64,000 bases of DNA. Source: Tamarix chinensis (Eukaryota > Streptophyta > Magnoliopsida > Caryophyllales > Tamaricaceae). The translations under genes were made by a program, and so were the position numbers. This document shows positions 10,632-22,619 of the stretch, in pieces. The notes under the pieces are model-generated. The model searched no databases. It had not been told where the DNA came from and was given only the letters and a program-made list of their open reading frames with translations. How positions within the stretch are numbered: position 1 is the first letter of the stretch; every line of letters begins with the position of its first letter. The stretch is from the NCBI GenBank assembly GCA_030549775.1, contig CM060177.1:68871638-68935637 (forward strand), in the 5' to 3' direction.

Positions 10632-13600
10632 ATGGTAATGATAGGGGCTTGGAATGCAAGGGGCTTGAATAAGTCCTTCAAGCAGAAGGAGCTAAAGCAC
10701 TGGTTATCAGTGCATAAAGTGTCCTTTATGGGGCTGGTTAAAACAAGGGTGAAGTGTAGTAAGGCAGATAGGATTTATGTAAGGCTAGTTCATAGGTGGG
10801 TGAAATATTATATTATGATTCTCATTTAAATGGGAGGATTTGGTGTATTTGGGATAGAGATGTTTGGGATGTGCATCTTCTTGCCAGCAGTTGCAAGCTA
10901 TTCATGTTTTTGTTTCAGGTATTCATTCTAACATGTCTTTTTATGCATCTTTAGTCTATGCCTTTAATTTAGGGGTGAGTAGAAAGAGTTTGTGGAATTA
11001 GCTCGATGTTTTTAAGGTAGAATACGAGCCTTAGGTAGTGTTGGGAGACTTTAATGTGGTTTTGCAGCCTTCTGAGAAATTCCAAGGTAATGTAGTCAAT
11101 ATTAATGATGTTATCGATGCTAAGGATTGTTGTAATTCCATTTTAATTCATGATTTAGCTTTCTCTGGGTTGAAATTCACCTGGTCAAATAGAAGTGTGG
11201 GAGATAATTTGATTATGGCTAAGTTAGACAGGGTTTGATTAGCTTAGCATGGTCTGCAAAGTTTCCCTTTTCTTTTGCTCAGTTTTTGGAAACTCTTTTC
11301 TCTGATCATAGCCCTACTATGGTCAATTTGGCTAATAAGAGGCCTCAGTGCAAAAGGTAGTTTAATTTCTTTGATATATGCACAATGGACCCTGATTTTC
11401 TTCCTTTGGTTCCTTCAGTGTGGAGACAAACTCTTCTTAGGTCTTTCAATAGTGTTTTAAAAGCAAGCTTTGGGAGATTAGAACTCAGGTAATTTCTTTT
11501 AACAAGGATAAGTTTGGAGGCATTTCTTCCAGGGTGCAGGAAGCAAGGTCTAGGCTGAGAAGGAGTCAAGACTTGCTGGCTCAACAACCCCAAAACCTAT
11601 TTCTGCAGGAAGAGGAGAAAAGAAGTCTTAAGCAGTATGAGCATTATGCAAGATGTGAAGAGAGTTTTCTAAATTAGAAGTCAAGAATTAAGTGGTTGAA
11701 TTTGGGTAATTCCAACACTCATTTCTTTTTCTCTATAATGAAGGCTAGGCAGAAGCAAAATATTATAAGAAGAGTTAAGAACAGTGAAGGCCAATGGTGT
11801 TCTGAGTTAGATGGAATTTCAAAAGCCCTTGTCTCTTTATATTCTAATTTATCAAGCAATGGGAGCCATGATTCTGGGGTCACCTCTGAGGAGGTTTTTT
11901 TGCAGGGTCCAACCTTAGTTGTGGAGCATCATCAGGAATTGCTTAGGCCTTATTCTTTGTAGAAAGTCAAAGAGGCCCTATGGTCTGTTGGGCAATGTAA
12001 AGCCCCTAGCCTTGATGGTTTTACTGCTGGGTTTTTAACGTCTTTTGGACAATACTGGGAGAAGATTTATGGTTGTTCCTCGAGAAGGCTTTTCAAACTA
12101 CTTCTATTCCTTCTTATTTAGGACAAAAAAAGTTGGTGCTTATTCCAAAATCAAAGGATGCTTATGGGGTTGTTGATTTCAACCCAATTGCCTACTACAA
12201 TGTGGTGTATAAGGTCTTTGCAAAAGTAATAGTAGGTAGATTGCAAAAATTCTTACCAGATATTATACATGCCTCCCAGGTTGGTTTTATTAAAGGGAGA
12301 AGAATTAGAGATAATGTGTTATTAGCCCATGAGTTACTACATATGTATAACAGGAAACATGCATCTCCAAGATGCATGATTAAGGTGGATATGAGGAAGG
12401 CATATGACTTAGTTAACTGGAAATTTTTAGAGAATGTGTTACTTGGTCTGCACTTCCCTCTTCATATAGTAAATCTGCTAATGGCCTGTGTTTCCTCTGT
12501 TTCTTAATCTTTATTCATCATTAATGTTATGCAGGCTCCTTTCAAGGGGAAAATGGGATAAGGCAAGGAGACCCATTGTCTCCTTATTTGATTGTTATAG
12601 TTAGGGAGTACCTCAGTAGAATGTTTCAGTCTTTATGGTTGAAGGAAGATTTTCATGGGCATCCTAAATGCAAGAGATTGAAACTTATTAACCTAGCTTT
12701 TGCAGATGATCTATTGGTTTTCTGTAAAGCTAATTTAGCTTCAGTGCTGGCTATAAAAGGCATTTTTTTGGAATTCTCTACTACTTCAGGGCTTCATATT
12801 AGTCTTGAGAAGAGTTCTGTTTTTGTTGGTTGTATTGCTTAGGAATTGAAGGGGTCTATTCTTTATCAACTGCAATTCTAGGAGGGGAGGCTTCCATTCA
12901 AATATCTAGGGGTGCTTTTGGATGCTTCCAAATTAAAAGCTACAAATATGATGCTTTTGGTTCAGAAAATTTATGGAAGGCTTCATCACTGGGTTAACAA
13001 GTTGTTATCCTATGTAGGCAGGCTACAATTGTTGAAACCAATCATTTTTGGAATTGCTAATTATTGGAGCCAATTATTTTTGCTTCCTAAAAATATTTTG
13101 CACCAGGTTGTGGGTTTATGCGGGGCTTTTCTATGGTCAAGGAAGGTTTCTCCAACCAAGAGAGAATTATTAGCATGGAAGGTGGTTTTTTTGCCTAAAA
13201 AGGAGGGGGTCTGGGTATTATAGACTTGTTTACTTGCAATGTAGCAGTTGTGGGGAAACATTTATGGCATTTGTGTCAGAAGAACAATGCTTTATGGATC
13301 AAATGGGTTCATTCCTATTTCATTTAAAGTCTGCCTATAGAATCTTGTAAGCTCCCCAGCACAGTTTCTTGGCTGATGGAGAGTATTTTTGGATTAAGAT
13401 CTCATCTACTCCTAGTCTTCCAGCATTGGCAGCTGGATCATCACTATCAAATTTCAAAGGTATATGATACCATTAGATAATCAGATCCTAAAGTGGAATG
13501 GTGGAAATCAGTTTGGTGCAGCCCGGAAGCACCAAAACACAAGTTCATATATTCTAGCTAGCATCACATTCTAGGCTTCCTACAAAGGATAACATAGTCA

Positions 13601-14022
13601 AATTTGTTCGATCCATAAATCTTCAATGCATCATCTGTTTTCAAGAGGAGAGTACGAATCATTTATTCTATCATTGTCCATTGCTGAAACAGTTGTGGAT
13701 TGCCATTAGCAAGGCTTGCAGGGAAAGGAGGAGGCATAGAACTTGGCAGGATTTGTTGAGATCTATTTCCAAAGTAAATGGTAGAGGGGTAGCTAAGGCT
13801 CAATTTAATTTTAGTTTTTATGTTGTAGCTTTTTATGAATTTTGGAAAGCTAGGAATGCTATTATTTTCTCAAATTTTGCTTGGGATTTGAAAAGGGTAG
13901 CTTTACGTATCTCTTTGGTTATGTCTTCTATATGTAACCATTTTAGTAAGGGTGACAAGTTTAGTAGTTTGTTAGGTCAAGTAGATCAATTGTACAAGCT
14001 GATTTGTAACTATTTTTTATGA
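10632..14022 (+). pseudogene. LINE ORF2: endonuclease, reverse transcriptase, zf-RVT
   Basis: The EEP-type endonuclease begins at 10,632 (MIGAWNARGLNKS), with GDFNVVL near 11,040 and FTWSNRS near 11,180. RT covers about 11,990-12,840: LIPKSKD, GFIKGRRIRDNVLLAHE, MIKVDMRKAYD, and the catalytic FADDLLVF near 12,700. The connection region has PFKYLGVLLD near 12,895. A CIICFQEE...HLFYHCP-type zf-RVT motif lies near 13,630-13,680, and the C-terminus ends at 14,022. At least several stops and frameshifts interrupt it. The role in the family is target-primed reverse transcription. Confidence 0.85.
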
Positions 14023-14729
14023 TATAAAAAGTATTGTTTATAAAAAAATAAAAAATAATAAAAGAAGACTAACCCTAGCTCTTCTTCAATGTAAAAGGAA
14101 CTCCAAAAGGGATAAATTTGCAAGTAATGATCGAGGTTTGTGGTGTTCAAAAAATGATTTCTATTCTCTTCTTTTTTCATGCGTGTACAAGAGGTTTATA
14201 TAGGGAGAGTAGTCAGCACTAATCATGGCTTAAACCAGCTGATTATTCTCCTTAATTAAAGCTAAATTTAATTCACTTAAATTAAGCCTATATAATGCCT
14301 AATCTTAATCACAATATCATCATCTAAATGATATTAATGATTAACATTATAAAGCCACACAATCAATTATGGTACATACATGAAATTACAACAAACCCTA
14401 GATTACATAAAATACACTTAGGGTTTACAATAGGGTTTAATATAACTAATGATAATCATCACCATATCTTGGTGTAGTGTCATCCTATGTATACCATAGC
14501 CTTGTATTCTTTGAATGCTTGTACACTTTAAGTCTTATTTGATGTTTTAACATCTTCTCCTTGCAAATACGTAATATAGCTACAAGAATATCTTGAATCA
14601 TTTCCAATACCAAGCATAGACATATTATCAGGAATATTTAATATGATTGGATCCAATATTAAGAAAGCTAATTCTTCCTTACCTTTATAATCAATAGGAA
14701 TATGAGAATCATTAGATCCTCCTGCATCA

Positions 14730-15596
14730 GGGTCAATTTTTAATATATAATGAGTGTTAATTTTTCCTCTCATGTAATCCATGTGAATTTGTTTGTGGAG
14801 TACGGATTTTTTATGTTTTTATAGAATAAAAGCATATTAGGGTTTATGTAGATAGTATATGCTTTTTGGATAAGTGTGATTTATCTGTGTTTAGGGTGTT
14901 GTTTTGCCCAGACTAATATAATGGTTTGTTGGACCCATCAATTAGTTTGTATGGGTAATCGATCATTTGACAAATATATGCACTTGTTTGAGTGAACAAT
15001 CAATGAGTTTTCTAAACCAATCAACTGGTTTCCATGAAGAATAGTTTGATTTGGTAGACCCATTAACTAATTATTTTGTGACTAAAGTGGATTTGATAAC
15101 ACATCGGCTAGTCTAGTTAGATCCATAATTTTTTTCCATGAACAATAGATCAGTAGGACCAACCATTCAAATGGTTTTTCTATGTATTCATTTCTCTTAT
15201 GGGTCTGGTGTGGCTAGACTAGTCAACTCGTCCTAACAGATGGATCGTCTAGTTTCACCTAATCTTTCCATATTTATTTATTATTTATTGACCTTTCTTT
15301 GAGGCTTCTATTTTAATTTTTTCATTAATTTTTGACAATTAAATCATGATCTTAATCATGCTTAATTGAAATTTTAAAAATAATTGTAAATATTGTGCTA
15401 TGGCTTAGATGCCTTCTGTGGTTGAGTTTTATGTCACATCGAAACACTTAATTTGGTGGATTGTATTTCATAAGTTGTGTTTGGTGTCATCACTTAGAAA
15501 CACCCAATTGGTTATGAAAGGAATTGAGTTGTGATTTGTGATATTAATTAATAATGGAATTAAGATTTGCCTTGAGTATATTTCTTTAGCTCTAGG
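14730..15596. other. Host sequence of the two insertions, with GTCGAC-type motifs
   Basis: No gene. Between 14,930 and 15,245 there are many degenerate 'accaatcaactggttt' and 'cgatcatttg' units like those of family B at 17,140-17,520, so at least this part is probably the continuation of the family B LTR cut at 5,732. I cannot assign 15,270-15,596. Confidence 0.4.
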
Positions 15597-17139
15597 TGTA
15601 ATACCTCACCTTTTAGAATCCTTAATGTGTACTAATCCAAGGTTTTAATGGTGAACTAAGTATATTTGATCTTATTTTATAGGTGTGTTTAAGAATAGTA
15701 TGGTTATTAGATAAGCTTGATTTGATTTGGAAAAATATTTTGTTTTATCGAGAACCATTCAACTAGTTTTTTCATCAAAATTTAATTTCTAGAACCCACC
15801 AAACCAATCAATTGGTTCAGGTACTAGTCAACAGGTTTGACTGACCATGCTACTCTTCAAACTCCGTTCTTTCTTGAGAATCTTTCCTCAAAATTTTTTG
15901 AATATGATAACTACATTTAAAATAGTTTGTTTTCAATTTTTGCAAAACTTCTAAACCTATTTAGCCTATTTTGATTATTTTTGATGGATTCACAAGGGAA
16001 GAAGGTATAAGGAGTCACTTATATGCCCTTAGCTCATTTATTATCTTCCTTCTTGTGGCCTCTCTCTTCTATAAGATTTTTGAGCAAATGTTCTACAATT
16101 TTAACCTCATTAGATATGTTGAGCTACAATTCTTGTCCATTTATATCAAAAAGATACACTCTAAATCTTTAATTCGGAATGGGGTTTGGTTAATGAGTTA
16201 TATACTCCCTCACCCTTCTCCTTTCAGTAGAACCCTCAATGATTTGGAAATGAATTCCTCATTTTTCTCTCTTCTTCCCTAATCTCCTAACTACTCCATT
16301 TTCTTCACATTTACATTACCATTTTTCATTCCCTATAGTTCTATCCTGATTATCTCTTCCTCTTCTAATCCTCTTCCTATCTCCTTCTTTTTTTAATTTT
16401 AAATAAGAAAAAGTTAAATTGAGGAAAAGAGTGAGAGTGGAACTTCACCTTATATACCCTTTGTTTTCCATTTTGAATAGCAGGTTTTCTCTAAATTCTA
16501 CTTCTAGTTCTCTACTATCAGTTAACCTTCTTTATATGATTTTTTAAAGATTTTAACTTAGTTTAATTAAGTTTTCTTAAAAGGTATTTTAGTATAGGAA
16601 AAGGGATTTCAAATTTCAGAGAGTTGTGCACTTGGTGTATTGCTAACTTTTAAGGTAAATCATTATCTTCCCTTATTATTGGAGCAATGGTATGGGTAAA
16701 TAAAATATGAGTGCTATAAGTCTATAATATTTTGATTATTAAATATGACAATATGCCTGCATTAGTTAATATGGAATGAACAAATGAGTTAGTATGGGAT
16801 TTGGCTTAAAAGTTTATATGCTTGAATCTTATGTTTAAAATTATGGATTTAAAACCTCTTGATGTTTTGGCTGTCTAGAGATAGTGATATATCTTATATG
16901 TGAGCTGGACTTCCTACATAATGGCTTAGTAATAAGAGAATGTGAATGCATGATTTCCTAGAATAAGCTCAACATATGTTAGCATGTCTTGCTACGAATT
17001 CTAGAATAATGTTGGTATGTAGCATGTTGATTTGTGAATATTGTCTATAAACTACCTTGAATGACCTCAGTTTAGTGTTTGGATTTGATTGAACATGTTA
17101 TATGATTTAATGGTGCATAATTGGGTTTTTTGTGGGCTT

Positions 17140-17520
17140 TTTTGCCAAGACCAATCGACTAGTCTCCAATAATGATAGACTGGTTGGTCTATGACTTTGG
17201 AGATTTTGGTATAGGATTTAAACCGATTAATTGGTCAACCAAAATGATTAACTAGTTCCTACAATAGTCGACTGGATTGGTCAACTGATATACTAGTTTA
17301 TCTGTAAATCTAGAAGTCTTAGCCTCAAGTTAGACTCATCGACCTATATGGCCAAAACTATTGACTTCTTCTCTGAGAAGTCGATTAATGAGGCTAACAT
17401 ATCAAAATGGTTGGCTACCACTAGGAATATGCAATGTGCTGACCGGTCGACTAGTCTATGAAACCAGTTGACTAGTCAGCAAGATTAATCAACTGGTTTT
17501 TAAACCAATCGACTTATCTT
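17140..17520. repeat. Cluster of 'ACCAATCGACTGGTT'-like palindromes
   Basis: At least a dozen copies of a ~14-bp near-palindrome occur in both orientations: ccaatcgactagtc, gactggttggtc, aaccgattaattggtc, gtcgactggattggtc, gaccggtcgactagtc, aaccagttgactagtc, aatcaactggttt. Related copies lie at 2,220-2,300, 4,600-4,690, 14,930-15,245 and 15,770-15,845, all in or near family B pieces. Confidence 0.75.
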
Positions 17521-18570
17521 GGCCAGTTTTGTTTTTCTCACATATTTTCTTCCAAAATTTGATATCTGAATTCTTCTTATTCTTAGTTAATAACAAAATA
17601 GGTTAATAGATATGAAATTATCTAGATATATGAAGTTAAATAATGGATTAAAGGTAATAAAAATAAATCATTCAATGCTTGACCTTAGTGTAACCTTTGG
17701 CCTTCTTTGTGAACATAACATGAGTAGGTGATCAAATGAATAAAAAGGGACTCTTCTTAGGTTTAGTACTGGATTAAAATGATTGCTAATATAACTCTAG
17801 TGACTTATACCATGGCTCTTAAATAAGAAATCCATAGGTGAAATGGCTTATAAAAATAAAAGAAAATAATACAGTCATATATGATGGCTTGAGTTAACCT
17901 TACCTATGATTAGCAATTTTCAATAGGCTAATGAAATAAATAAATAGCTATAACCTAGGATTTGTCTCTATTTGACCTATAATTGGACCTCTACCTTTAT
18001 CCTTAGGAAATTGATTAGAACATCCTAAATAAATTGGTAGGTCTTTGATTGAATAATGAACTACAACCTTAACCTTGGTATGATCTAGAATTGGATTTTG
18101 AATAAGAGAATAAATGAAAATTCAATGGATGGCTTGGATCATTATAGGTATTGTTACCATGTGATAATGACACTCTTTGGCAATTAGATGGTGCAATAGA
18201 ATAATCCCTTGAAGAGATTCCTAATAGGAACACTAGTTGAATAAGAACCCTATATGGGTATGTTCAATGAAAAAGGCTTGTATGCTTGGTATGATATTAT
18301 TGTTATGGGCATCTATGTGAAATGACTTTCTCAAACTAATAAGACACTAATAACTTAAAGTGAAAAAATTAACGTGAAAGTTTTGGGTTATTTAATCCTT
18401 AATTAGCCACTAGGAGTTAGTCTACCTTTAGACACTTTTTGCCTTTGAGCAAGATCCTAGTTGATCTCAGAATCCTCGTAGATCACGGTTCCTTTCTTAC
18501 TCTATACACTAATGATGTACTAAGGGATATCAATGCTAAAGGGTCTGGTCACCATAGGATGTATAGAAGC

Positions 18571-18770
18571 CCAAACTTATGTCCATTAGGTTTCCTTAGC
18601 ATGAACTAAGACTCTAGTCCACTGTTACTTTGGTAGGAACCTGGACTTATATCCATTAGTTTCCTTAGTATGAGCTAGGACTTTGGTCCATTGTTAATTT
18701 GGCAAGAGCCTGGATATATGTCCATTTGGTTTCCTTGGCATGAGCCAAGACTTTATGTCCAAAATTTGGA
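18571..18770 (+). repeat. ~70-bp tandem repeat, about 2.8 units, in family B LTR
   Basis: The phrase 'gtccatt(a/t)ggtttccttagcatga' starts at 18,581, 18,651 and 18,720, each followed by 'ctaagactctggtcca...ttggcaagagcctgga', giving a period near 70. Decayed versions appear at 2,500-2,600 in the other family B copy. Confidence 0.75.
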
Positions 18771-19929
18771 TGGCATCTGTGGTATTGAGAGACTATGGGG
18801 AATAATCCCACCTTGCTCAATAACTTGGGATAAATTAAGCATATGTTCACTTAATGCATAAATTTTTGGCAAAGAAATTTCATGTGACCTAAAGTAAGAT
18901 GATGAATAGAATGAGATTTAAAGAGAAAGTAACTGGCCAGATCTGGTTACACGATTATGGTTACTTAATGTGACATCCGCTTTGCATTATGAATACTTAA
19001 GAGCTTACACCTTGTGTAAGCTTTGAATAAATGGTATGCTTTATGCTCATCTACTTGGAATTTGATGTTAACCATATGCCCTCTAAATTTCTATTATAGC
19101 ACATGCCTAAAATCTAGAATGATCCATGTGATATCGCATGCCTTATATTTATTGCACTCATGATTAACCCATTGTTGAAAAATGTACATCAGTTCTTACA
19201 TTTATAATACCCCCAAAATTCACAACTAAAAAATATTATTTTATTAAAAGTTTAGAGAAAGAAAAAATGGTAAATTTCAAGGATGTTACCACTACACTTA
19301 GTACCAGATCGATTTCCTTCCACCGTTCTAGTACTAGGTACTAAGGCTTAAAAACAAAGAGAACATATTTTACACTAAGACTAGTTATAAAACTAAATCA
19401 GAGTTGCGCGTTAAATTACATTATAAGGTAAATCCACTATTAGTGGTTATAAAAACAAAACCATTACGCAAGGAAATAGGGAAGTTTAAAGGATAAAACC
19501 TAAAAGCTTCCTAAAAAGTTCTTACACTCTTACTCAAAAAGAACTTGAATAGCACCTGCAAGCTAACCTGCAAGGGACACTACCAATTGAATAGGTTTAG
19601 GCCTACAATGGAACCCTATAGTATTGTGGTACTGAGTAACCCTTTATACAAAACCAAAAGGTAGGGCCCACATGCAACTCATCATTCAATCATGAGAACA
19701 ATAGCATACACAATGCATAGAAATTAACACAACAAAATAAGATGGACTCGTACCACAAGAATCATATATCATAAAGCCCGTTTACTTCGCATTTCCAGCA
19801 CTTACCATGAGAGACAAGCACCAAGGGCACATTTATACCATAACAATAGATTGTAATGGTGAAAACAACATTATCTGGACTTAAGCTATTAATTAAATAT
19901 TAATCATAATCATCTCTCAAATTATATCC

Positions 19930-20305
19930 ACTTGAGTATAGGAACCCCACCATTATAGTCGGTGGATCAGAAATACACTCTAAGATAGAACGCTCCCAAC
20001 CACTCTTATTTGTTGGTGGATTGGTCTCTAGAGCAAAATTCTCTTAGCCACTATTATCGCTAGTGATTGATCTAGCCCCGTCTCACATGGTATTTCACTA
20101 TAAGTGATTAGTATTTTCTCCATGATTTGTTATCATCCAAGGTTTCATTTATTAAGCTTGAGATCCCCCACTATTATAGTCAATGGATTGGAATATAATC
20201 CAAGACAAAACACACCTAGCCGTTATTATTTTCCCGTGGATCAGTCTCTAAGGCAAAATACTCTTGGCCACTATTCTCACCGATAGATAGGTCTAGGCCC
20301 AGCTT
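19930..20305 (+). repeat. Decayed near-palindrome array of family A
   Basis: Repeated 'cactattatagtcggtggatc' and 'ccactattat' units, alternating with 'aaggcaaaatactcttgg'. These are the decayed counterparts of the ACTATTATAGCCGGTGGACC units at 48,640-48,965. Confidence 0.7.
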
Positions 20306-21299
20306 AATAATCTTCTACTTTAAATTATTACTATTTTTCTATATATTTAACTCAAGGGGAGCTTACAAACCCAAAGGCACAAAGGTACATCTATCATACT
20401 AGCACAAACAAGGACCACAGTACCCTCCAACCATCAACTCATGGATGCAAAGGTACTTTGGTCGCATTGGTGCATGAAGACACACAATACCATATTGATA
20501 AGGACACCTAATCCATAAGAATACATATCCCCTAAGTAGATCCATAGAGCTAAATAGAATAAGATGTAAGGCCTGACTGGAAAATTAATGCACACTAGAA
20601 AAGTCCAAAATAATCTTGGGCTAAACGACGTCTTTAGGGTAGTGACCCCTAAAGAGCCACCAATCCCAATCTTGAGGTCTTCTACTTTAATTATTAGTGT
20701 CTTAATTAAGGTGACCACAAGAAACATTACAATCATATACTTATTTGTTTTTTATTTGTTTCCATTATTATTAAGTAATCATTATAATTATTATTATCCA
20801 TGTTAACTTAAATAGTCCACTAAGGTCGTCCTAGGTTCCAATTCTTATACTTAGGCACCTAGGTCAAAATGACTAAATCCCGTTAAGGCTAAGGCTTCCT
20901 CTTATCATCTACTTCCATCACAGAATTCATTTTTATTTATTCACATGATGTAAGAGGTTATTGTATCTTAATTACACTACTGATACCAGAGGATCATTGA
21001 ACACATAACCATAACATATACTCCTAGCACATCCAACACACATTTCCATACATAATTAACAATTAAGGCACCTCTTGCATGATTACAAAATCAACATAAT
21101 AACACACCCTTAAATATCCATTCAGCCCTAAACCTTGCATTTTTCTTATAATACACACCTATTTACTAAAATACACTCATCTGTATAATATAGATAGTTG
21201 TACTTAAACAATTGATACTATGTTTATAAACTCTTATTATATTATCTAATATCCCTTTTGACTTATTAGGAAGGTTTATTACATCAATTGACATGTTAT

Positions 21300-21970
21300 A
21301 TGTAATTTACTGATTTATCCCTTCTTACTTACAAAATTACTAAAATACCGCACTTGCTCGTAAAATTACCAAGTTACCCTTTTTACTTACCAAATTACCA
21401 AATTAGCCTTCTTAATTGTTAAATTACCAAAGTATCCTTCATATTTGCAGAATTACCAAAATATCCTTCATACTTATATAGTTACCAAAATACTCTTCAT
21501 ACATGTATAATCATCAAAATACCATTCATACTTGTATAATTACCAAAATACCCTTTTTAGTTGTTACATAACCAAAACACCCTTTTGAATTGTTAAATTA
21601 CCCAAATACCCTTTTACTTGTTAAATTACCAAAATACCCTTTTCTCATGTAAAATTACCAAACTACCCTTTTCACTTATTAGTTTACACAATTACCTCCT
21701 TTCTCATGCAAAATTACTAAAATATGCTTCCTACTTATTAATTTACCAAATTATCCTTTTTTCTTACAAAATTACTAAAATACCCTTCTTACTTATTAAT
21801 TTACCAAATTACCATTTTTACTCATAAAACTACTAAGTTACCCCTTTTATACCAAAATTACTGAAATACACTTTTTTACTTATTAATTAACCAAATTACC
21901 CTTTCTATACCTAAAATTACCAAGTTATCCCTTTCCCATGCCAAAATTACTAAAATAACCTTAACACATA
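21300..21970 (+). repeat. AATTACC(A)AAATACCCTTT tandem array, ~20-35-bp units
   Basis: About two dozen degenerate units of 'aaattaccaaaatacccttt' with short spacers such as 'tcttacttat'. The same array occurs at 49,910-50,610 in another family A copy. Translations give repetitive hydrophobic strings that I do not treat as protein. Confidence 0.85.
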
Positions 21971-22619
21971 AAATATTATCACCCATGGTCCACATGCATC
22001 ATCTAACACCACCAACCATTATTATTCATTATTAATACACATTATCACCTACCATACACAATTATTTAGGCCACATCCTATGTGCAAATAAAATTATGAA
22101 AATGCCCCTATGGCTTATATTAGCATTATCTCTACTATAAATAGCTATATTTACTTATCATGATATATACATGTATCTAATATCATTATTAACAACAAGG
22201 CTCCTTTCGTAACCATAATTTCTACAAATGACACATTTCATAATATAGCATTTTTTCATTCCAACTTCTAAAATATATTACAAATTATGGTATGATTAAC
22301 ATCATATAATATGCATACAAACATATTCAAAAACCCTAATGTGATAGCATATGTATACCCACACATTTTAGTAAAGTATAATGGTTACTTTATTTCTGAC
22401 AATAACTAAACTTCACCGATACCCCATTTAAAAAGCTTAAGCTTGATTAGAAAAAATTTATACCTTAAAATAATATCAAGATTAGCATATTAGTAGTAAA
22501 AAATTAAAAAAATAGATTTTTATCAAAAATTATTATTCAATACACATTAATACTAATTATATTATTCCACAAATCTTAGCTTATTAAACTCAAAATATGC
22601 AGCAACACTCATGCTACAC

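Larger units (their letters stand above)
9161..14063 (+). mobile_element. L1-type plant LINE, near full length, decayed
   Basis: Bounded by a 19-bp target duplication, 9,142-9,160 and 14,064-14,082, with 16 of 19 bases identical. Two of the three differences are a CG-to-TA change. The element starts just upstream of the ORF1 ATG (9,178) and ends in an A-rich tail (14,036-14,063). ORF order is ORF1 then ORF2 on the plus strand, and both are broken. Near-full length suggests the insertion was not strongly 5'-truncated. Confidence 0.88.
5733..14729 (-). mobile_element. CRM-like Ty3/gypsy chromovirus, internally deleted, with LINE insertion
   Basis: A minus-strand element. Its 5' LTR (8,964-14,729, split by a LINE) has the primer-binding site and a decayed gag-protease-RT region, and the RT runs directly into a truncated 3' LTR (5,733 to about 5,975). 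LTR termini fit the TGATG...CATCA form of the sister element at 33,112-38,362, whose proteins match this one's closely. The flanking five bases are GGATG on the left and GGGTC on the right (3 of 5 match), so the target duplication is decayed or absent. CRM-like is inferred from the gag type and from pol reading into the LTR in the sister copy. It is non-autonomous. Confidence 0.75.
8964..14729 (-). repeat. 5' LTR of the CRM-like element, split by a LINE
   Basis: The LTR consists of 8,964-9,160 and 14,083-14,729 (about 844 bp without the LINE and one target duplication copy), ending GCATCA at 14,729 like the LTRs of the element at 33,112. The minus frame 14,782-14,528 encodes the same C-terminal tail (LILDPIILNI..., SYITYLQGEDV) that the sister element's pol carries into its LTR. 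Confidence 0.75.
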
